A stretch of DNA of 64,000 nucleotides from assembly GCA_040757595.1 (NCBI GenBank), contig JBFLWP010000001.1:1-64000 (forward strand), given 5' to 3'. The notes beneath the pieces were generated by a model. That model searched no databases and was not told the DNA's origin. It saw only the letters and a list, made by a program, of their open reading frames with translations. Below are positions 55,955 through 64,000 of the stretch, piece by piece (the stretch's first letter is position 1; every line of letters starts with the position of its first letter). Source of the stretch: Nitrospirota bacterium. Lineage in GTDB: Bacteria; Nitrospirota; Nitrospiria; Nitrospirales; Nitrospiraceae. Made by a program: the position numbers and the translations under genes.

Positions 55955-58225
55955 TCAGCTCTTCAGGATGATCGGCGTGAGGAAGATCAGCAGTTCCTTC
56001 TTGGAGATGTTCTCCGTCTTGCTCTTGAACAGCCACCCGATGATCGGAATGCGCGACAGGTAGGGAACGCCGTTCACCGTGTTCGTCTGCACGTCTTCCA
56101 TGATCCCGCCGATGACCATCGTCTCCCCGTCGCGCACGAGCACCTGGGTGATCGCCTCCCGCTTGGAGATGTTGACGCCCGCATTCGGGTTGCTCGCGGA
56201 GCCAGGCGCGTTCCTCGTGGCCCTGACCTTCATCAGGATCTGTTTCGCCGGGTCCTTGGGGTCCCGCGAGGTGATCTGAGGCGTGATCTGGAGCGTCAGC
56301 AACGCGTCCACGAACGTGGTCTGGGTTCCCTGGAGCGACGTGGTCTGGTAGGGAATCGATTCCCCCTGCTCGATCTTCGCCTCCCTCTTGTCGAGGGTCG
56401 TAATCTTAGGAGCGGCGAGCGTTTTGGTCAAGCCCAAGGATTCGCCCGCGGAGAGCCGCATGTCCAGCAGCGTGCCGGTCGTCTTCCCCAGCGTGATGCC
56501 CACCGCCGGGACCGTGAAGCCGGGCGACGCCGGCAGGTTGACGAGGAAGTTCCCCGTCTGCGCCGCGAAGTTGCCCGTGTTCCCGCTAAAGAAGTTGAAC
56601 ACCCGGTCGTTGGGCAGGTTGGTCAGGTTCTGGACCCCCCACTGGACCCCCAGCGACCGGATGTACGTCGTGTCGGCCTGGACGATCCGGGCCTCGATCT
56701 GGATCTGGGGCACTTCGATGTCGAGGTCCTCGACGAGCTTGGCAAACGCGGCGATGCGGGACTCCGTATCCTGGATGACCAGGGCGTTCGTAGCCTGGGC
56801 CACCTGGACCTGCCCCCTGGCGCTCAGGTACTGACGGAGCGTCTGAAGGAGCTCCTGCGCCTGGACGTTCTTCACATAGACGATCCTGGTGACCAGGTCC
56901 TCGGCTTTGACCCTGGACTCCTTGGCCTTGGCCTCCTCGTCCTGCTGCTTGGCGATGTTGGCGAGCGTGTCGATCCAGATGATGTTGCCCTCTTTGATCA
57001 TGCCCAGGTTGTTCATCTTCAGCAGCATGTCCAGGGCCTGATCCCAAGGGACGTTGATCAGCTTCATCGTCACCTTGGCCTTGACCGCCTCGCCGACGAC
57101 GATGTTGAGCCCGCTCACGTCGGCCAGCAGCCGCAGCACGTTCGTGATGTCCGCGGCCTGGAAATCCAGCGAGATCCGCCGTCCCACGTAACGGGACTGC
57201 CCGATGTCCTCCGACTCGGCGGTTCCCTTGGCCTCCGGCGCCATCTGCGCGAGGCGCGGGCTTTCCTCGATCTGAGCCAGCCGCTCGGGGAACGGCACAC
57301 GGCCCGCCGGGGCGACCCGGACACGTTCGCCGGCCTGGCCGGTTTCCGCCGATTCGGCTTCCCGCCGGTCAGCTCCGCCGGGACCCGGGTCGGCTCCGGC
57401 CAGGGCGGTCAGCCGGATCGCGAGCGAATTGGGGCCCCGCTGCACGGTGTACGAGGACTTTCGCGGCAGGTCGAGCACCACCCGCACCTTCTGAGAATGG
57501 TGCCCGACCCGGATTTGCTTGAGGAGCGGATGGTCCACTGGCAAGACCTGCAGGCGAAGCGGAGACGCGACATTGGGCAGATCAACCACCAGACGATCCT
57601 GGCTCAGCGGCCGTACGTCATAGGTGAACTCCCCGTCCCCGTGAATGACGACGGTGGCCTCCCGATCCCCCCGCTGGACCTCCACCTTGGTCATGGTCTT
57701 CGCCGGTTTCCGGTCCCTGCCAGAAGGTTCCTGTTGAACCACGAGCGACTCGGACGCCGCCGCCTCCGGCCCCTCCCCGGCCTGGACCTTGGCCTTCCCC
57801 ACGGGAAACTCCACAAAGAGGCGCGTCCCTTCGACCTTGACGGCGGGCTCCACCACCGTCGTCAGCGAGAACACCAGTTGCAGGGCCGGCTTGGGAGCGG
57901 CGATCTCGGTGGGAGTCATCTGGAGGACCGGCGGCTTGTTCACCTCCAGACGTTGCAAGTCAGCGCCTTTGGAGAATCCGGGCAACTCCACCGTCACGCT
58001 CGACGGAGCCACGCTGCTCGAGACGTCGTAGCTGAACGGACGATCGCTCTCCATCTCGAACCGCAGACGATCCCCCAGATCGACCATCCGGACCCGTTCA
58101 AGGGGCCGGACTTCCTGGCCGGAGAATCCGTCGGAAGGATCGGTCGGCTGGTGCACGCAGCCAGCCAAACTCCAAACCGTCAGCGCAACCACGAAAGGAA
58201 CGACTGTCATGTGGCGGAGCTTCAT
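55955..58225 (-). CDS. pilQ: Type IV pilus secretin PilQ
   Basis: A 756-aa outer-membrane secretin. The N-terminus has a lipobox-like LAGC (signal peptide MTVVPFVVALTVWSLAGC). Two AMIN-type domains follow (RLRFEMESDRPFSYDVSSS; ATVVIHGDGEFTYDVRPLSQDRLVVDLPN). STN/N0 (RISLDFQAADITNVLRLLADVSGLNIVV) and N1 (VTRIVYVKNVQAQELLQTLRQYLSARG) come next, then the secretin core (AAPKITTLDKREAKIEQGESIPYQT; GVPYLSRIPIIGWLFKS). It overlaps pilP. Confidence 0.95.
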   Translation of the reverse strand: MKLRHMTVVPFVVALTVWSLAGCVHQPTDPSDGFSGQEVRPLERVRMVDLGDRLRFEMESDRPFSYDVSSSVAPSSVTVELPGFSKGADLQRLEVNKPPVLQMTPTEIAAPKPALQLVFSLTTVVEPAVKVEGTRLFVEFPVGKAKVQAGEGPEAAASESLVVQQEPSGRDRKPAKTMTKVEVQRGDREATVVIHGDGEFTYDVRPLSQDRLVVDLPNVASPLRLQVLPVDHPLLKQIRVGHHSQKVRVVLDLPRKSSYTVQRGPNSLAIRLTALAGADPGPGGADRREAESAETGQAGERVRVAPAGRVPFPERLAQIEESPRLAQMAPEAKGTAESEDIGQSRYVGRRISLDFQAADITNVLRLLADVSGLNIVVGEAVKAKVTMKLINVPWDQALDMLLKMNNLGMIKEGNIIWIDTLANIAKQQDEEAKAKESRVKAEDLVTRIVYVKNVQAQELLQTLRQYLSARGQVQVAQATNALVIQDTESRIAAFAKLVEDLDIEVPQIQIEARIVQADTTYIRSLGVQWGVQNLTNLPNDRVFNFFSGNTGNFAAQTGNFLVNLPASPGFTVPAVGITLGKTTGTLLDMRLSAGESLGLTKTLAAPKITTLDKREAKIEQGESIPYQTTSLQGTQTTFVDALLTLQITPQITSRDPKDPAKQILMKVRATRNAPGSASNPNAGVNISKREAITQVLVRDGETMVIGGIMEDVQTNTVNGVPYLSRIPIIGWLFKSKTENISKKELLIFLTPIILKS

Positions 58226-58788
58226 GGGGCCCGCTCTTTCTCGCGCAGGCGCTTGATGTACTCCCGCACCTGCTTCTTGCCGTAGACGTCCGTATAGTGC
58301 TCCTGGACGATCACGGCGCTTTCGGTGATCGCGCTGACCACGCCGTTGTTCGGTCCGATCTTCGTGCCCTTACGCACCGTGTAGCCCTTCCCGTCCGGCG
58401 TCTGCACCATGGCCGTGTAGCCGAAGCCGCCCCACACGATCGCGATGACGTTGAGCTCCGTGAGCGGCGCCCGCATCAGCGGGGGCAGATCCAGGTTTTC
58501 CTCGCCCGGCTGCTGGCTCTCTATGCCGACCGGCTTGAACGGGTCCCGCCTCTGCGACGGGTCGTAGGAATAGCCGCCCCCGCCGGAGGCGTTGGGCAGG
58601 GCCGGATCCTGCGCCGATGGGGCGGCCTGAGGGGCGCTCCCGACCGATGGCGCCGGCGCAGCTTGGTTCGCCTGGGCAACCAGCATGCTGCCTCCCGCAT
58701 GATCGGCGGACACGCCCATGAGCCAGCCGCTCCCCCACACCAACGCCACCGCCAACCAGCTTGTCCCCCGCCAGAACGGAGTCCCCAC
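58222..58788 (-). CDS. pilP: Type IV pilus inner-membrane lipoprotein PilP-like
   Basis: A 188-aa protein with an N-terminal signal or anchor (GTSWLAVALVWGSGWLMGVSA), a Pro/Ala-rich linker, then the PilP domain: YDPSQRRDPFKPV and LTELNVIAIVWGGFGYTAMVQTPDGKGYTVRKGTKIG. It lacks a clear lipobox Cys. It couples the PilMNO platform to PilQ. The C-terminus overlaps the pilQ start by 4 bp. Confidence 0.88.
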   Translation of the reverse strand: MGTPFWRGTSWLAVALVWGSGWLMGVSADHAGGSMLVAQANQAAPAPSVGSAPQAAPSAQDPALPNASGGGGYSYDPSQRRDPFKPVGIESQQPGEENLDLPPLMRAPLTELNVIAIVWGGFGYTAMVQTPDGKGYTVRKGTKIGPNNGVVSAITESAVIVQEHYTDVYGKKQVREYIKRLREKERAP

Positions 58789-58843
58789 TCCCCCTCCTTC
58801 GGCCCCGCTCCGTGATCCGATTCCGCCTCTCTCACGGACGCCG

Positions 58844-59458
58844 TTACTTCTTCGCCGGCGGCGCCGTCTCCTTGCTTTCGGGAGGCGCCGCGAACGCCGT
58901 CAGTTCGAATACGGTCTGGATCACCACCCGCTCCCGCTCGACCTTCGGAGATCCCATGCGCAGATCCGCGACGCTCATGATCCGGGGCATCTTGCTGATC
59001 CGGTCGAAGAACAACCCGGCCGTATGGTAGCTGCCCGCGACCTCCACGTTCACCGGCATCCGCACGAACAGTTTGGACTGGTCCTGAGCCGGACTGCCCG
59101 GCTTCCAGAGTTTGATGTCGAGGCCGAGCCGCACGCCCAGATCCGAGAGCTGCTTGAGCAGCGAGACCGCCTCTTCTTCCGGGGGGAGTCGTTCCTTTTT
59201 CTTGTTGAGCTCCTCTTCGAGCTGTTTGCTGGCCGCAATCAATTCCTCCAGGTGCTTGACCTTGATGCTGGTCGCCTGGATCTCCGCGTCCAACCTGCCG
59301 ATATCCGCCTGCAGGCTGGCAACGAGATCCGACTTCGGCACCGCCACATAGTAATAGAACCCCACGGCAACTCCGGCCACGACGATCGCCAGCAGGGCGA
59401 CTTTCTGGGCGACCGGCACCGTGCGGAGGACTTCCAGGTTGAGCTTGGGCAGGTCCAC
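58844..59458 (-). CDS. pilO: Type IV pilus assembly protein PilO
   Basis: A 204-aa protein with one membrane helix (QKVALLAIVVAGVAVGFYYYV), a coiled coil (LQADIGRLDAEIQATSIKVKHLEELIAASKQLEEELNKKK) and a ferredoxin-like C-terminal domain. In the conserved PilO region VNVEVAGSYHTAGLFFDRISKMPRIMSV, the G-x-Y-x-x-x-x-x-F-F-x-x-I motif is clear. It pairs with PilN in the inner membrane. Confidence 0.92.
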   Translation of the reverse strand: MDLPKLNLEVLRTVPVAQKVALLAIVVAGVAVGFYYYVAVPKSDLVASLQADIGRLDAEIQATSIKVKHLEELIAASKQLEEELNKKKERLPPEEEAVSLLKQLSDLGVRLGLDIKLWKPGSPAQDQSKLFVRMPVNVEVAGSYHTAGLFFDRISKMPRIMSVADLRMGSPKVERERVVIQTVFELTAFAAPPESKETAPPAKK

Positions 59459-59459
59459 G

Positions 59460-60011
59460 TCATCCCTTCACGGCCAAGTTGAGCTTGAACTGATAGACCG
59501 CCGCCTTGCCTTCCGTGCCGGACCGTGTCTCCGCCAGCCGGATCGCGCTGAAATAATTGGTCCGCCGCAGGTTGTTGACGAACTCGACGACGTCGTCGTT
59601 GCTCATCGCCCGCCCTTCGAGTTCGACATCGCCCCCCTTGACCTGCAACCTCACGAGCCAGAGCTTGAGCGGCTCCAGGCTCTGACTGACGTAATCCATG
59701 ACCCGGACCGGGCCGACACGGGCCTTCTCCAGCTGCTCGATGATCCGATTCTTGTCCTCGAGCTGCTTTTTCTTCTGCTCGAAATCCTCGACCTGCTTGA
59801 CCTTCTCCTTGAGCGCCGTCAGCCGCTTGCCTTTCTCCTGCTTCTCCAGCTGACGGGCTTCGATCTCCCCGTCCAGAACCCCCGAATAGTACCAGCAGCT
59901 CGCCAAGGTCAGAAGAATCAGGCCCGCGGCCCCAGCCGCCTCCAGCCGGACATCCCATTGTTTCTGGGCCGCGCGTGCGCGTGGTCCGGGAAGCAGGTTG
60001 ATTCGGATCAT
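59460..60011 (-). CDS. pilN: Type IV pilus assembly protein PilN
   Basis: A 183-aa protein. The cytoplasmic start MIRINLLPGPR is the conserved PilM-binding peptide. A membrane helix (AAGLILLTLASCWYYSG), a coiled coil (KGKRLTALKEKVKQVEDFEQKKKQLEDKNRIIEQLEK) and a small C-terminal domain (LVRLQVKGGDVELEGRAMSNDDVVEFVNNL) follow. It overlaps the pilM stop by 4 bp. Confidence 0.94.
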   Translation of the reverse strand: MIRINLLPGPRARAAQKQWDVRLEAAGAAGLILLTLASCWYYSGVLDGEIEARQLEKQEKGKRLTALKEKVKQVEDFEQKKKQLEDKNRIIEQLEKARVGPVRVMDYVSQSLEPLKLWLVRLQVKGGDVELEGRAMSNDDVVEFVNNLRRTNYFSAIRLAETRSGTEGKAAVYQFKLNLAVKG

Positions 60012-61117
60012 CGATCGCCGATCGTCCGCAGCGCCAATCCGACTCCGACCGCTGCCTGGGGCGCCACGCTGGACAGGAACTCCGGGTCCAATTGCGCGCC
60101 GGTCGTATCAACCTGGCTGAAGGGATTGGCCAGTTCGACGGCTACTCCCATGCGATCCCGCAACTGCTGAACCAATCCGGCTACTCTGGCGCATCCTCCG
60201 CACAACAGGATCCGGCTCACCTCCAGGTCCGAGTAAATCGACCTGAAGTGGTCGATGGAGCGGGCAATCTCCGTGGCGACTTCCGCGTTGACGTTTTCGA
60301 TCACGGTGGCGACGGCATCCAGGTCCAGCCCTTCACGGCGCTCCCCCTGCTTGGCCGCCTCCGCCTCCTCGTATGAAACACCCAGGTCTCGCTGGATGGC
60401 TTCGGTGTAGCGATTGCCGCCGATGGAAATATCCCGCGTGAACAGCGAGACGTTCCCCTTCAAGATATTGACGTTCATCACGCTGGCGCCGACGTTCACC
60501 AACGCCGTGATCTCGTCCGCCCCTGGCGAATAGTTGATCCCGTGCATGTTCTCAATGGCAAAGGCGTCCACGTCCAACACCATCGGGTTCAATCCTGCGC
60601 CCTTGACCAATTCAGTCAATTCGTTCACCTTCTCCTTCTTGGCCGCAACCAACAGGACCGACATTTGGGGCTGCCCGTCATCCGACTGCTCCAGCGGGTT
60701 CAGAATGTGAAAGTCCAGGTTGACTTCGTTGATGTCGAACGGAATGTATTGCTCGGCGGCGAGCTTGACCTGCCCTTCCAGCTCCTCATCCGGCATCGGG
60801 GGGAGCGCGATCTTCTTCACGATGACTGAATGTCCGGAGATGGACATCGCGACGTTCTTCAGCTTCGTCCCGGACTCCTGCAACAACTCCTTGATGACGG
60901 TGACGACTCGGGCCGCGTCCATCACCGTCCCGTCCACGATCACTTCGGGCTCCAGCGGCTTCATGCCGAACTTCTGAAGCGCATATTTCCCCTTGTAGCC
61001 CTTCATCTGGACCAGCTTGATCGAGCTGGAGCCGATGTCCAAGCCCAGCAGCTGCTTGGACGGTCCGAAAAGCGTTCCGACGTCCATCTCCAGCAGTCTC
61101 TTGAACGGCTCGAACAC
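60008..61117 (-). CDS. pilM: Type IV pilus actin-like ATPase PilM
   Basis: A 369-aa protein: LLGLDIGSSSIKLVQMKG (phosphate 1 motif of the actin fold), ALVNVGASVMNVNILKG and SRILLCGGCARVAGLVQQL (adenosine motif). It lies on the cytoplasmic side and binds the PilN N-terminus. It starts 13 bp after the stop of the MerR-like gene, so both share the promoter at 61404. Confidence 0.94.
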   Translation of the reverse strand: MFEPFKRLLEMDVGTLFGPSKQLLGLDIGSSSIKLVQMKGYKGKYALQKFGMKPLEPEVIVDGTVMDAARVVTVIKELLQESGTKLKNVAMSISGHSVIVKKIALPPMPDEELEGQVKLAAEQYIPFDINEVNLDFHILNPLEQSDDGQPQMSVLLVAAKKEKVNELTELVKGAGLNPMVLDVDAFAIENMHGINYSPGADEITALVNVGASVMNVNILKGNVSLFTRDISIGGNRYTEAIQRDLGVSYEEAEAAKQGERREGLDLDAVATVIENVNAEVATEIARSIDHFRSIYSDLEVSRILLCGGCARVAGLVQQLRDRMGVAVELANPFSQVDTTGAQLDPEFLSSVAPQAAVGVGLALRTIGDR

Positions 61118-61129
61118 ACTCGCCTCCGG

Positions 61130-61330
61130 TCAAAGCGTTGCGTTCCGGGTTTGAATGATCCGCTTGATCTCCCTGATGTTCTGGTCCGTGTACACCCGCC
61201 AATTCCGCCAATCGCGTGACGGACCGGAGATCAAGCCCTCCCGCTCCCATCGGAACAGCGTCGCGCGTGAAACGTCAAAGAGCTTGCACACCTCAATGGT
61301 CTTGTAACGCTTCTTCGCCTGCTCAACCAT
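61130..61330 (-). CDS. Small MerR-like DNA-binding protein
   Basis: A 66-aa protein that is only a DNA-binding domain: RYKTIEVCKLFDVSRATLFRWEREGLISGPSRDWRNWRVYTDQNIREIKRII. The helix-turn-helix and wing resemble MerR/HTH_17 domains, with no effector domain. It is the first gene of the pilMNOPQ operon and may regulate it. A GTG 9 bp upstream is an alternative start. Confidence 0.8.
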   Translation of the reverse strand: MVEQAKKRYKTIEVCKLFDVSRATLFRWEREGLISGPSRDWRNWRVYTDQNIREIKRIIQTRNATL

Positions 61331-61403
61331 TCGTCTCACGTCTCCAATCCCCGCTGAGGTCCTCGTTCAAGGCATAAACCGCCAATCTATAATGTGCCAC
61401 CTA

Positions 61404-61431
61404 AGTATAGTCAGTATAGTTGAGCTGTCAA
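61404..61431 (-). promoter_or_regulatory. Strong sigma-70-like promoter of the merR-pil operon
   Basis: On the minus strand TTGACA (61426-61431) and TATACT (61404-61409), 16-bp spacer. A second TATACT lies at 61413-61418, giving a direct repeat ACTATACTGACTATACT that could serve as an operator. Confidence 0.7.
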
Positions 61432-61516
61432 GCAACAGGCGCATTTCGTGCAGGGCGGAACCGGAGGGTTCACCGAAAGGAGACCTGGTCCGGGGGGGGA
61501 GGAACCGGTCGGCCGG

Positions 61517-62383
61517 TCAACTCTTCTGCAGGTCGCGATGGCGCAACACACTCTCCCGCCCGAGGGCCACGAGCCGTTCACGCAACCTGGCCGCAATGGC
61601 CACGGAGCGATGCCGGCCACCGGTGCAGCCGATGGCAATGGTCAGGTAGCTGCGGCGCTCCCGCTCGTAGAGGGGCAAGAGGAGCTTGAGCATGGCTTCG
61701 AGCTGATCGAGAAACGCGACGGCATCTGGATCGTCAAGAACATACGCCTGTACGCGCCGGTCCTCCCCGGTCAGCGGCTTCAACTCGTCCACGAAATTCG
61801 GATTCCGGAGGAATCGCACGTCAAACAGCAGATCGGCCTCGTAGGGAATGCCGAACTTGAAGCCGAACGTCAGCAGGGAGATGGTCATGGGGTGACTCTC
61901 TCCCTGCCGCAGAAAGTGCCTGGCCAACTGATCTTTGAATTCGTGGACCGTAATGTCGGAGGTGTCCACGATCCAGTCGGCCCGTCGCCGGAGATCCTGG
62001 AGACGCTCCCGCTCCAGACGGACGCCTTCGAGGACCGGGGACTGCGGGAGAAGCGGGTGCGGCCGGCGTGACTCCGAGAAGCGTCGGACGAGAACTTCGT
62101 CGCGGGCATCGAGAAAGATCAGCTCGACGGAGTGGCCGAGGGACTTCAACCGGTCCAGATCGCTCAGCAGGTCCGCAAGGAAACCCCGTTCGCGGATGTC
62201 GATGCCCAGCGCGACGCTGCGGACTTCCCCTCCCTGCTGCAAGCACAGCTCGACGAACTTGGGAAGCAGAGGCAGCGGCAGATTGTCCACGCAGAAGAAC
62301 CCCAGATCCTCACAGCACTTGATCGCGTAAGTCTTCCCGGATCCCGAGAGCCCGCTGATGATCACGAGGCGGAGCGTCTGCAT
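61517..62383 (-). CDS. rapZ: RNase adapter / nucleotide-binding protein RapZ (YvcJ family)
   Basis: A 288-aa protein. Walker A GLSGSGKTYAIKCCEDLGFFCVDNLP at the N-terminus and the C-terminal TIAIGCTGGRHRSVAIAARL are the family signatures. It binds nucleotides and, in enteric bacteria, directs an RNase to a small RNA. It lies with hpf and rpoN, the usual neighbourhood, though no ptsN-type gene is seen within this window. Confidence 0.94.
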   Translation of the reverse strand: MQTLRLVIISGLSGSGKTYAIKCCEDLGFFCVDNLPLPLLPKFVELCLQQGGEVRSVALGIDIRERGFLADLLSDLDRLKSLGHSVELIFLDARDEVLVRRFSESRRPHPLLPQSPVLEGVRLERERLQDLRRRADWIVDTSDITVHEFKDQLARHFLRQGESHPMTISLLTFGFKFGIPYEADLLFDVRFLRNPNFVDELKPLTGEDRRVQAYVLDDPDAVAFLDQLEAMLKLLLPLYERERRSYLTIAIGCTGGRHRSVAIAARLRERLVALGRESVLRHRDLQKS

Positions 62384-62396
62384 GGGCTGTCCCAGA

Positions 62397-62921
62397 CTAG
62401 ACCGGCTGGGGGTCGATCAGTTCGGCGTCACCGTTCTCCAGCCGCCTGAGGAGCTGGAGTCGATCGGAGGCGGCGTTGACAAAGATCACGATCGCAGATG
62501 GTTGGGAGCCGAGGCGACCGACGGCCTCCGCCACGGTGAGGGAAGGAACCTCCAGCCGCACGCTCTTGATTGGCGCCGATTTGGCGGGCGTCTCGGCTCC
62601 GGGGACGACTCGTCTCGCGAAAGGCGAATCGCCTTTGTGTTCGACCAGCTTCTCTTTGTGCTTGCGGATCTGCCGGCTGATCTTGTCGAACAGGTCGTCG
62701 ATCGACCCGTACATCTCCTTCGTCGAGCTCCTGGCCTGTACGCCCACTCCGTTCAGGTTGAGCACGACCTCGGCCGTGTGCCGGTACTTCTCCACCGCCA
62801 GGACGACCTGGGCCCCGCCAAGCTTCAAGCCGTACCGATCCAGCCGCTGCATGCGTGATTCGATGTAGCGTCGCAAGGCCGGCGTGACTTCAACGTGGCG
62901 ACCGGTGATCCTGACGCGCAT
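62397..62921 (-). CDS. hpf: Ribosome hibernation-promoting factor (long form)
   Basis: A 174-aa protein. The N-terminal domain (MRVRITGRHVEVTPALRRYIESRM ... AEVVLNLNGVGVQARSSTKEMYGSIDDLFDKISRQIRKHKEKL) binds the 30S decoding centre. A linker and a C-terminal dimerisation domain (LTVAEAVGRLGSQPSAIVIFVNAASDRLQLL) make it the long type that pairs 70S ribosomes. It lies between rpoN and rapZ. Confidence 0.94.
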   Translation of the reverse strand: MRVRITGRHVEVTPALRRYIESRMQRLDRYGLKLGGAQVVLAVEKYRHTAEVVLNLNGVGVQARSSTKEMYGSIDDLFDKISRQIRKHKEKLVEHKGDSPFARRVVPGAETPAKSAPIKSVRLEVPSLTVAEAVGRLGSQPSAIVIFVNAASDRLQLLRRLENGDAELIDPQPV

Positions 62922-62955
62922 AGAAGGGTGCCCGTGAAAGCAACAGGGAGAATGG

Positions 62956-64000
62956 CTAATAGGGTCGCTTCCGCTGGCTGGCCGACGGGATGTTCACTTC
63001 CGCACGATACTTGGCCACGGTCCGCCTGGCGATCATGATGTTGTGGCTGCGGAGGCGCGCCACGATTTCCTGGTCCTTGAGCGGGTGCTGTGCGTCTTCC
63101 TCCGCCACCATGCGCCGGATCATGTCCCGCACGGTGACCGAGGACAACATCTCTTCGCTCTGGTCGGCCCGCTGGATCCCCGTGTTGAAGAAGTATTTCA
63201 GCTCGAACATCCCTTGCGGGCAGTACACGTACTTGTTCGCGGTCACTCGGCTGACCGTGGATTCGTGCATCCCGATGTCTTCCGCCACCTGCTTCAGCAC
63301 CAGGGGTTTGAGCTGTTGCACGCCCTTTTCGAAGAACTGCTCCTGAAACTTGACGATGCTCCCCACCACCTTGAGGATGGTCTTGTTGCGCTGCTCGATG
63401 CTCCGAATGATCCACTGGGCCCCGCGCAGCTTCTCCTCCAGATAGGCCTTGGTGGCCTCGGATTGATCCTGCTTGCCCACCATCAGCTTCCGGTAGTACG
63501 GGCTGATGCGCAATCTCGGCAGCCCGTCATCGTTCAGCAGGACCTCCCATTCGCCCTCGTTCTTGACGACGAACACGTCGGGCACGACCACGTAGTTCTC
63601 TGAGGAGAAGTAGGGACGCCCCGGCTTCGGCTCGAGCGCCTCGATCACCTTGGTTGCCTCGAATACCTCCTCGGCCGTCACGCCCAGGGCCTTCGCGATG
63701 CGCCCGTAATGTTTCTTCTCCAAGTCCTTCAGATGATTGCTGACGATGGCCTCGATCAGCGACCCCTTGAACGACCGGCTTTGGCGTAAACCGGTCCTCA
63801 TCGGATCGTTGTCGAGGTGCCCGAGCTGGATGAGCAGGCACTCGCGGAGGTCGCGCGCGCCCACTCCGGTGGGATCGAAGGTCTGGACGTGCCTCAGGAC
63901 GGTTTCGACCTGCTCCACGGAGGCTTCGGCATCGGCGGCCAACTCTTCGATCGGGGTCCTCAGGTATCCGTCTTCGTCCAAGTTCCCGATGATGACCCGC
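62956..64000 (-). CDS. rpoN: RNA polymerase sigma-54 factor RpoN, C-terminal part (cut by the window edge)
   Basis: About 348 aa are visible and the frame is open at the edge. The core-binding part (VGARDLRECLLIQLGHLDND), the helix-turn-helix region (LVLKQVAEDIGMHESTVSRVTANKYV) and the RpoN box (ARRTVAKYRAEVNIP) are present. The N-terminal activator-contact region lies outside. It is the sigma factor required for the promoter at 38979 and the NifA-like activator. Confidence 0.96.
   Translation of the reverse strand, partial: RVIIGNLDEDGYLRTPIEELAADAEASVEQVETVLRHVQTFDPTGVGARDLRECLLIQLGHLDNDPMRTGLRQSRSFKGSLIEAIVSNHLKDLEKKHYGRIAKALGVTAEEVFEATKVIEALEPKPGRPYFSSENYVVVPDVFVVKNEGEWEVLLNDDGLPRLRISPYYRKLMVGKQDQSEATKAYLEEKLRGAQWIIRSIEQRNKTILKVVGSIVKFQEQFFEKGVQQLKPLVLKQVAEDIGMHESTVSRVTANKYVYCPQGMFELKYFFNTGIQRADQSEEMLSSVTVRDMIRRMVAEEDAQHPLKDQEIVARLRSHNIMIARRTVAKYRAEVNIPSASQRKRPY

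Overview
The window is about 64 kb of GC-rich bacterial chromosome, densely coding and mostly on the minus strand. No rRNA, tRNA or CRISPR array was seen. The gene set is an unusually large inorganic-nitrogen locus: three ammonium transporters, PII/GlnD/GlnE/GlnA, a nitrate/cyanate-type ABC transporter with cyanase, a NarK-type carrier, and a HAO-family octaheme cytochrome with cytochrome b and Rieske proteins. Type IV pilus genes follow, then rapZ, hpf and rpoN. This fits a Nitrospira-like member of the Nitrospirota best. The assignment is inferred from gene content only, not from a marker phylogeny.

Layout. Positions 1-6.5 kb hold small metabolic and hypothetical genes (DCC protein, O-methyltransferase, aldo/keto reductase, TPR protein, degenerate metallo-beta-lactamase fold, thioredoxin-like protein). 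Positions 6.7-21.3 kb are a purine cluster (purF, purL, purQ, purS, purC, purB) followed by nusB and ribH. An accessory island interrupts it between purL and purQ (about 10.6-16.9 kb). The island carries toxin-antitoxin-like small genes, a low-GC restriction-modification pair, a complete IS1380-family element with a 5-bp target duplication, an M23 peptidase and a 48-bp stray copy of purL sequence. Next come ribBA, narK, an rpoH-type sigma factor, groES-groEL and a divergent pair of half-GlnE proteins.

Positions 31.9-54.6 kb are the nitrogen supercluster, all on the minus strand. In transcription order it runs: aroB, GAF-GAF-ANTAR protein, attenuator-like leader, nadE, amt3, glnB, glnD, glnA, dual-hexaloop leader with terminator, NifA-like activator, nrtA, nrtB, nrtC, cynS, sigma-54 promoter with NifA-type upstream site, small winged-helix-like protein, divergent amt2, Rieske, cytochrome b, octaheme HAO-family protein, amt1, CBS protein. 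Positions 54.7-64 kb hold aroC, pilQPONM, a MerR-like gene, rapZ, hpf and the C-terminal part of rpoN, which runs off the window.

The most interesting reading is a two-step regulatory cascade. An ANTAR-type RNA antiterminator probably controls read-through from glnA into the gene for a sigma-54 activator. That activator, with RpoN, probably drives the HAO/cytochrome/Amt operon through a promoter that matches the sigma-54 consensus and a TGT-N10-ACA site about 100 bp upstream. A second genome-wide feature is a set of intergenic elements built from short repeated words in inverted arrangement. Several different word families occur, and some arms supply the last codons or stop codons of genes.
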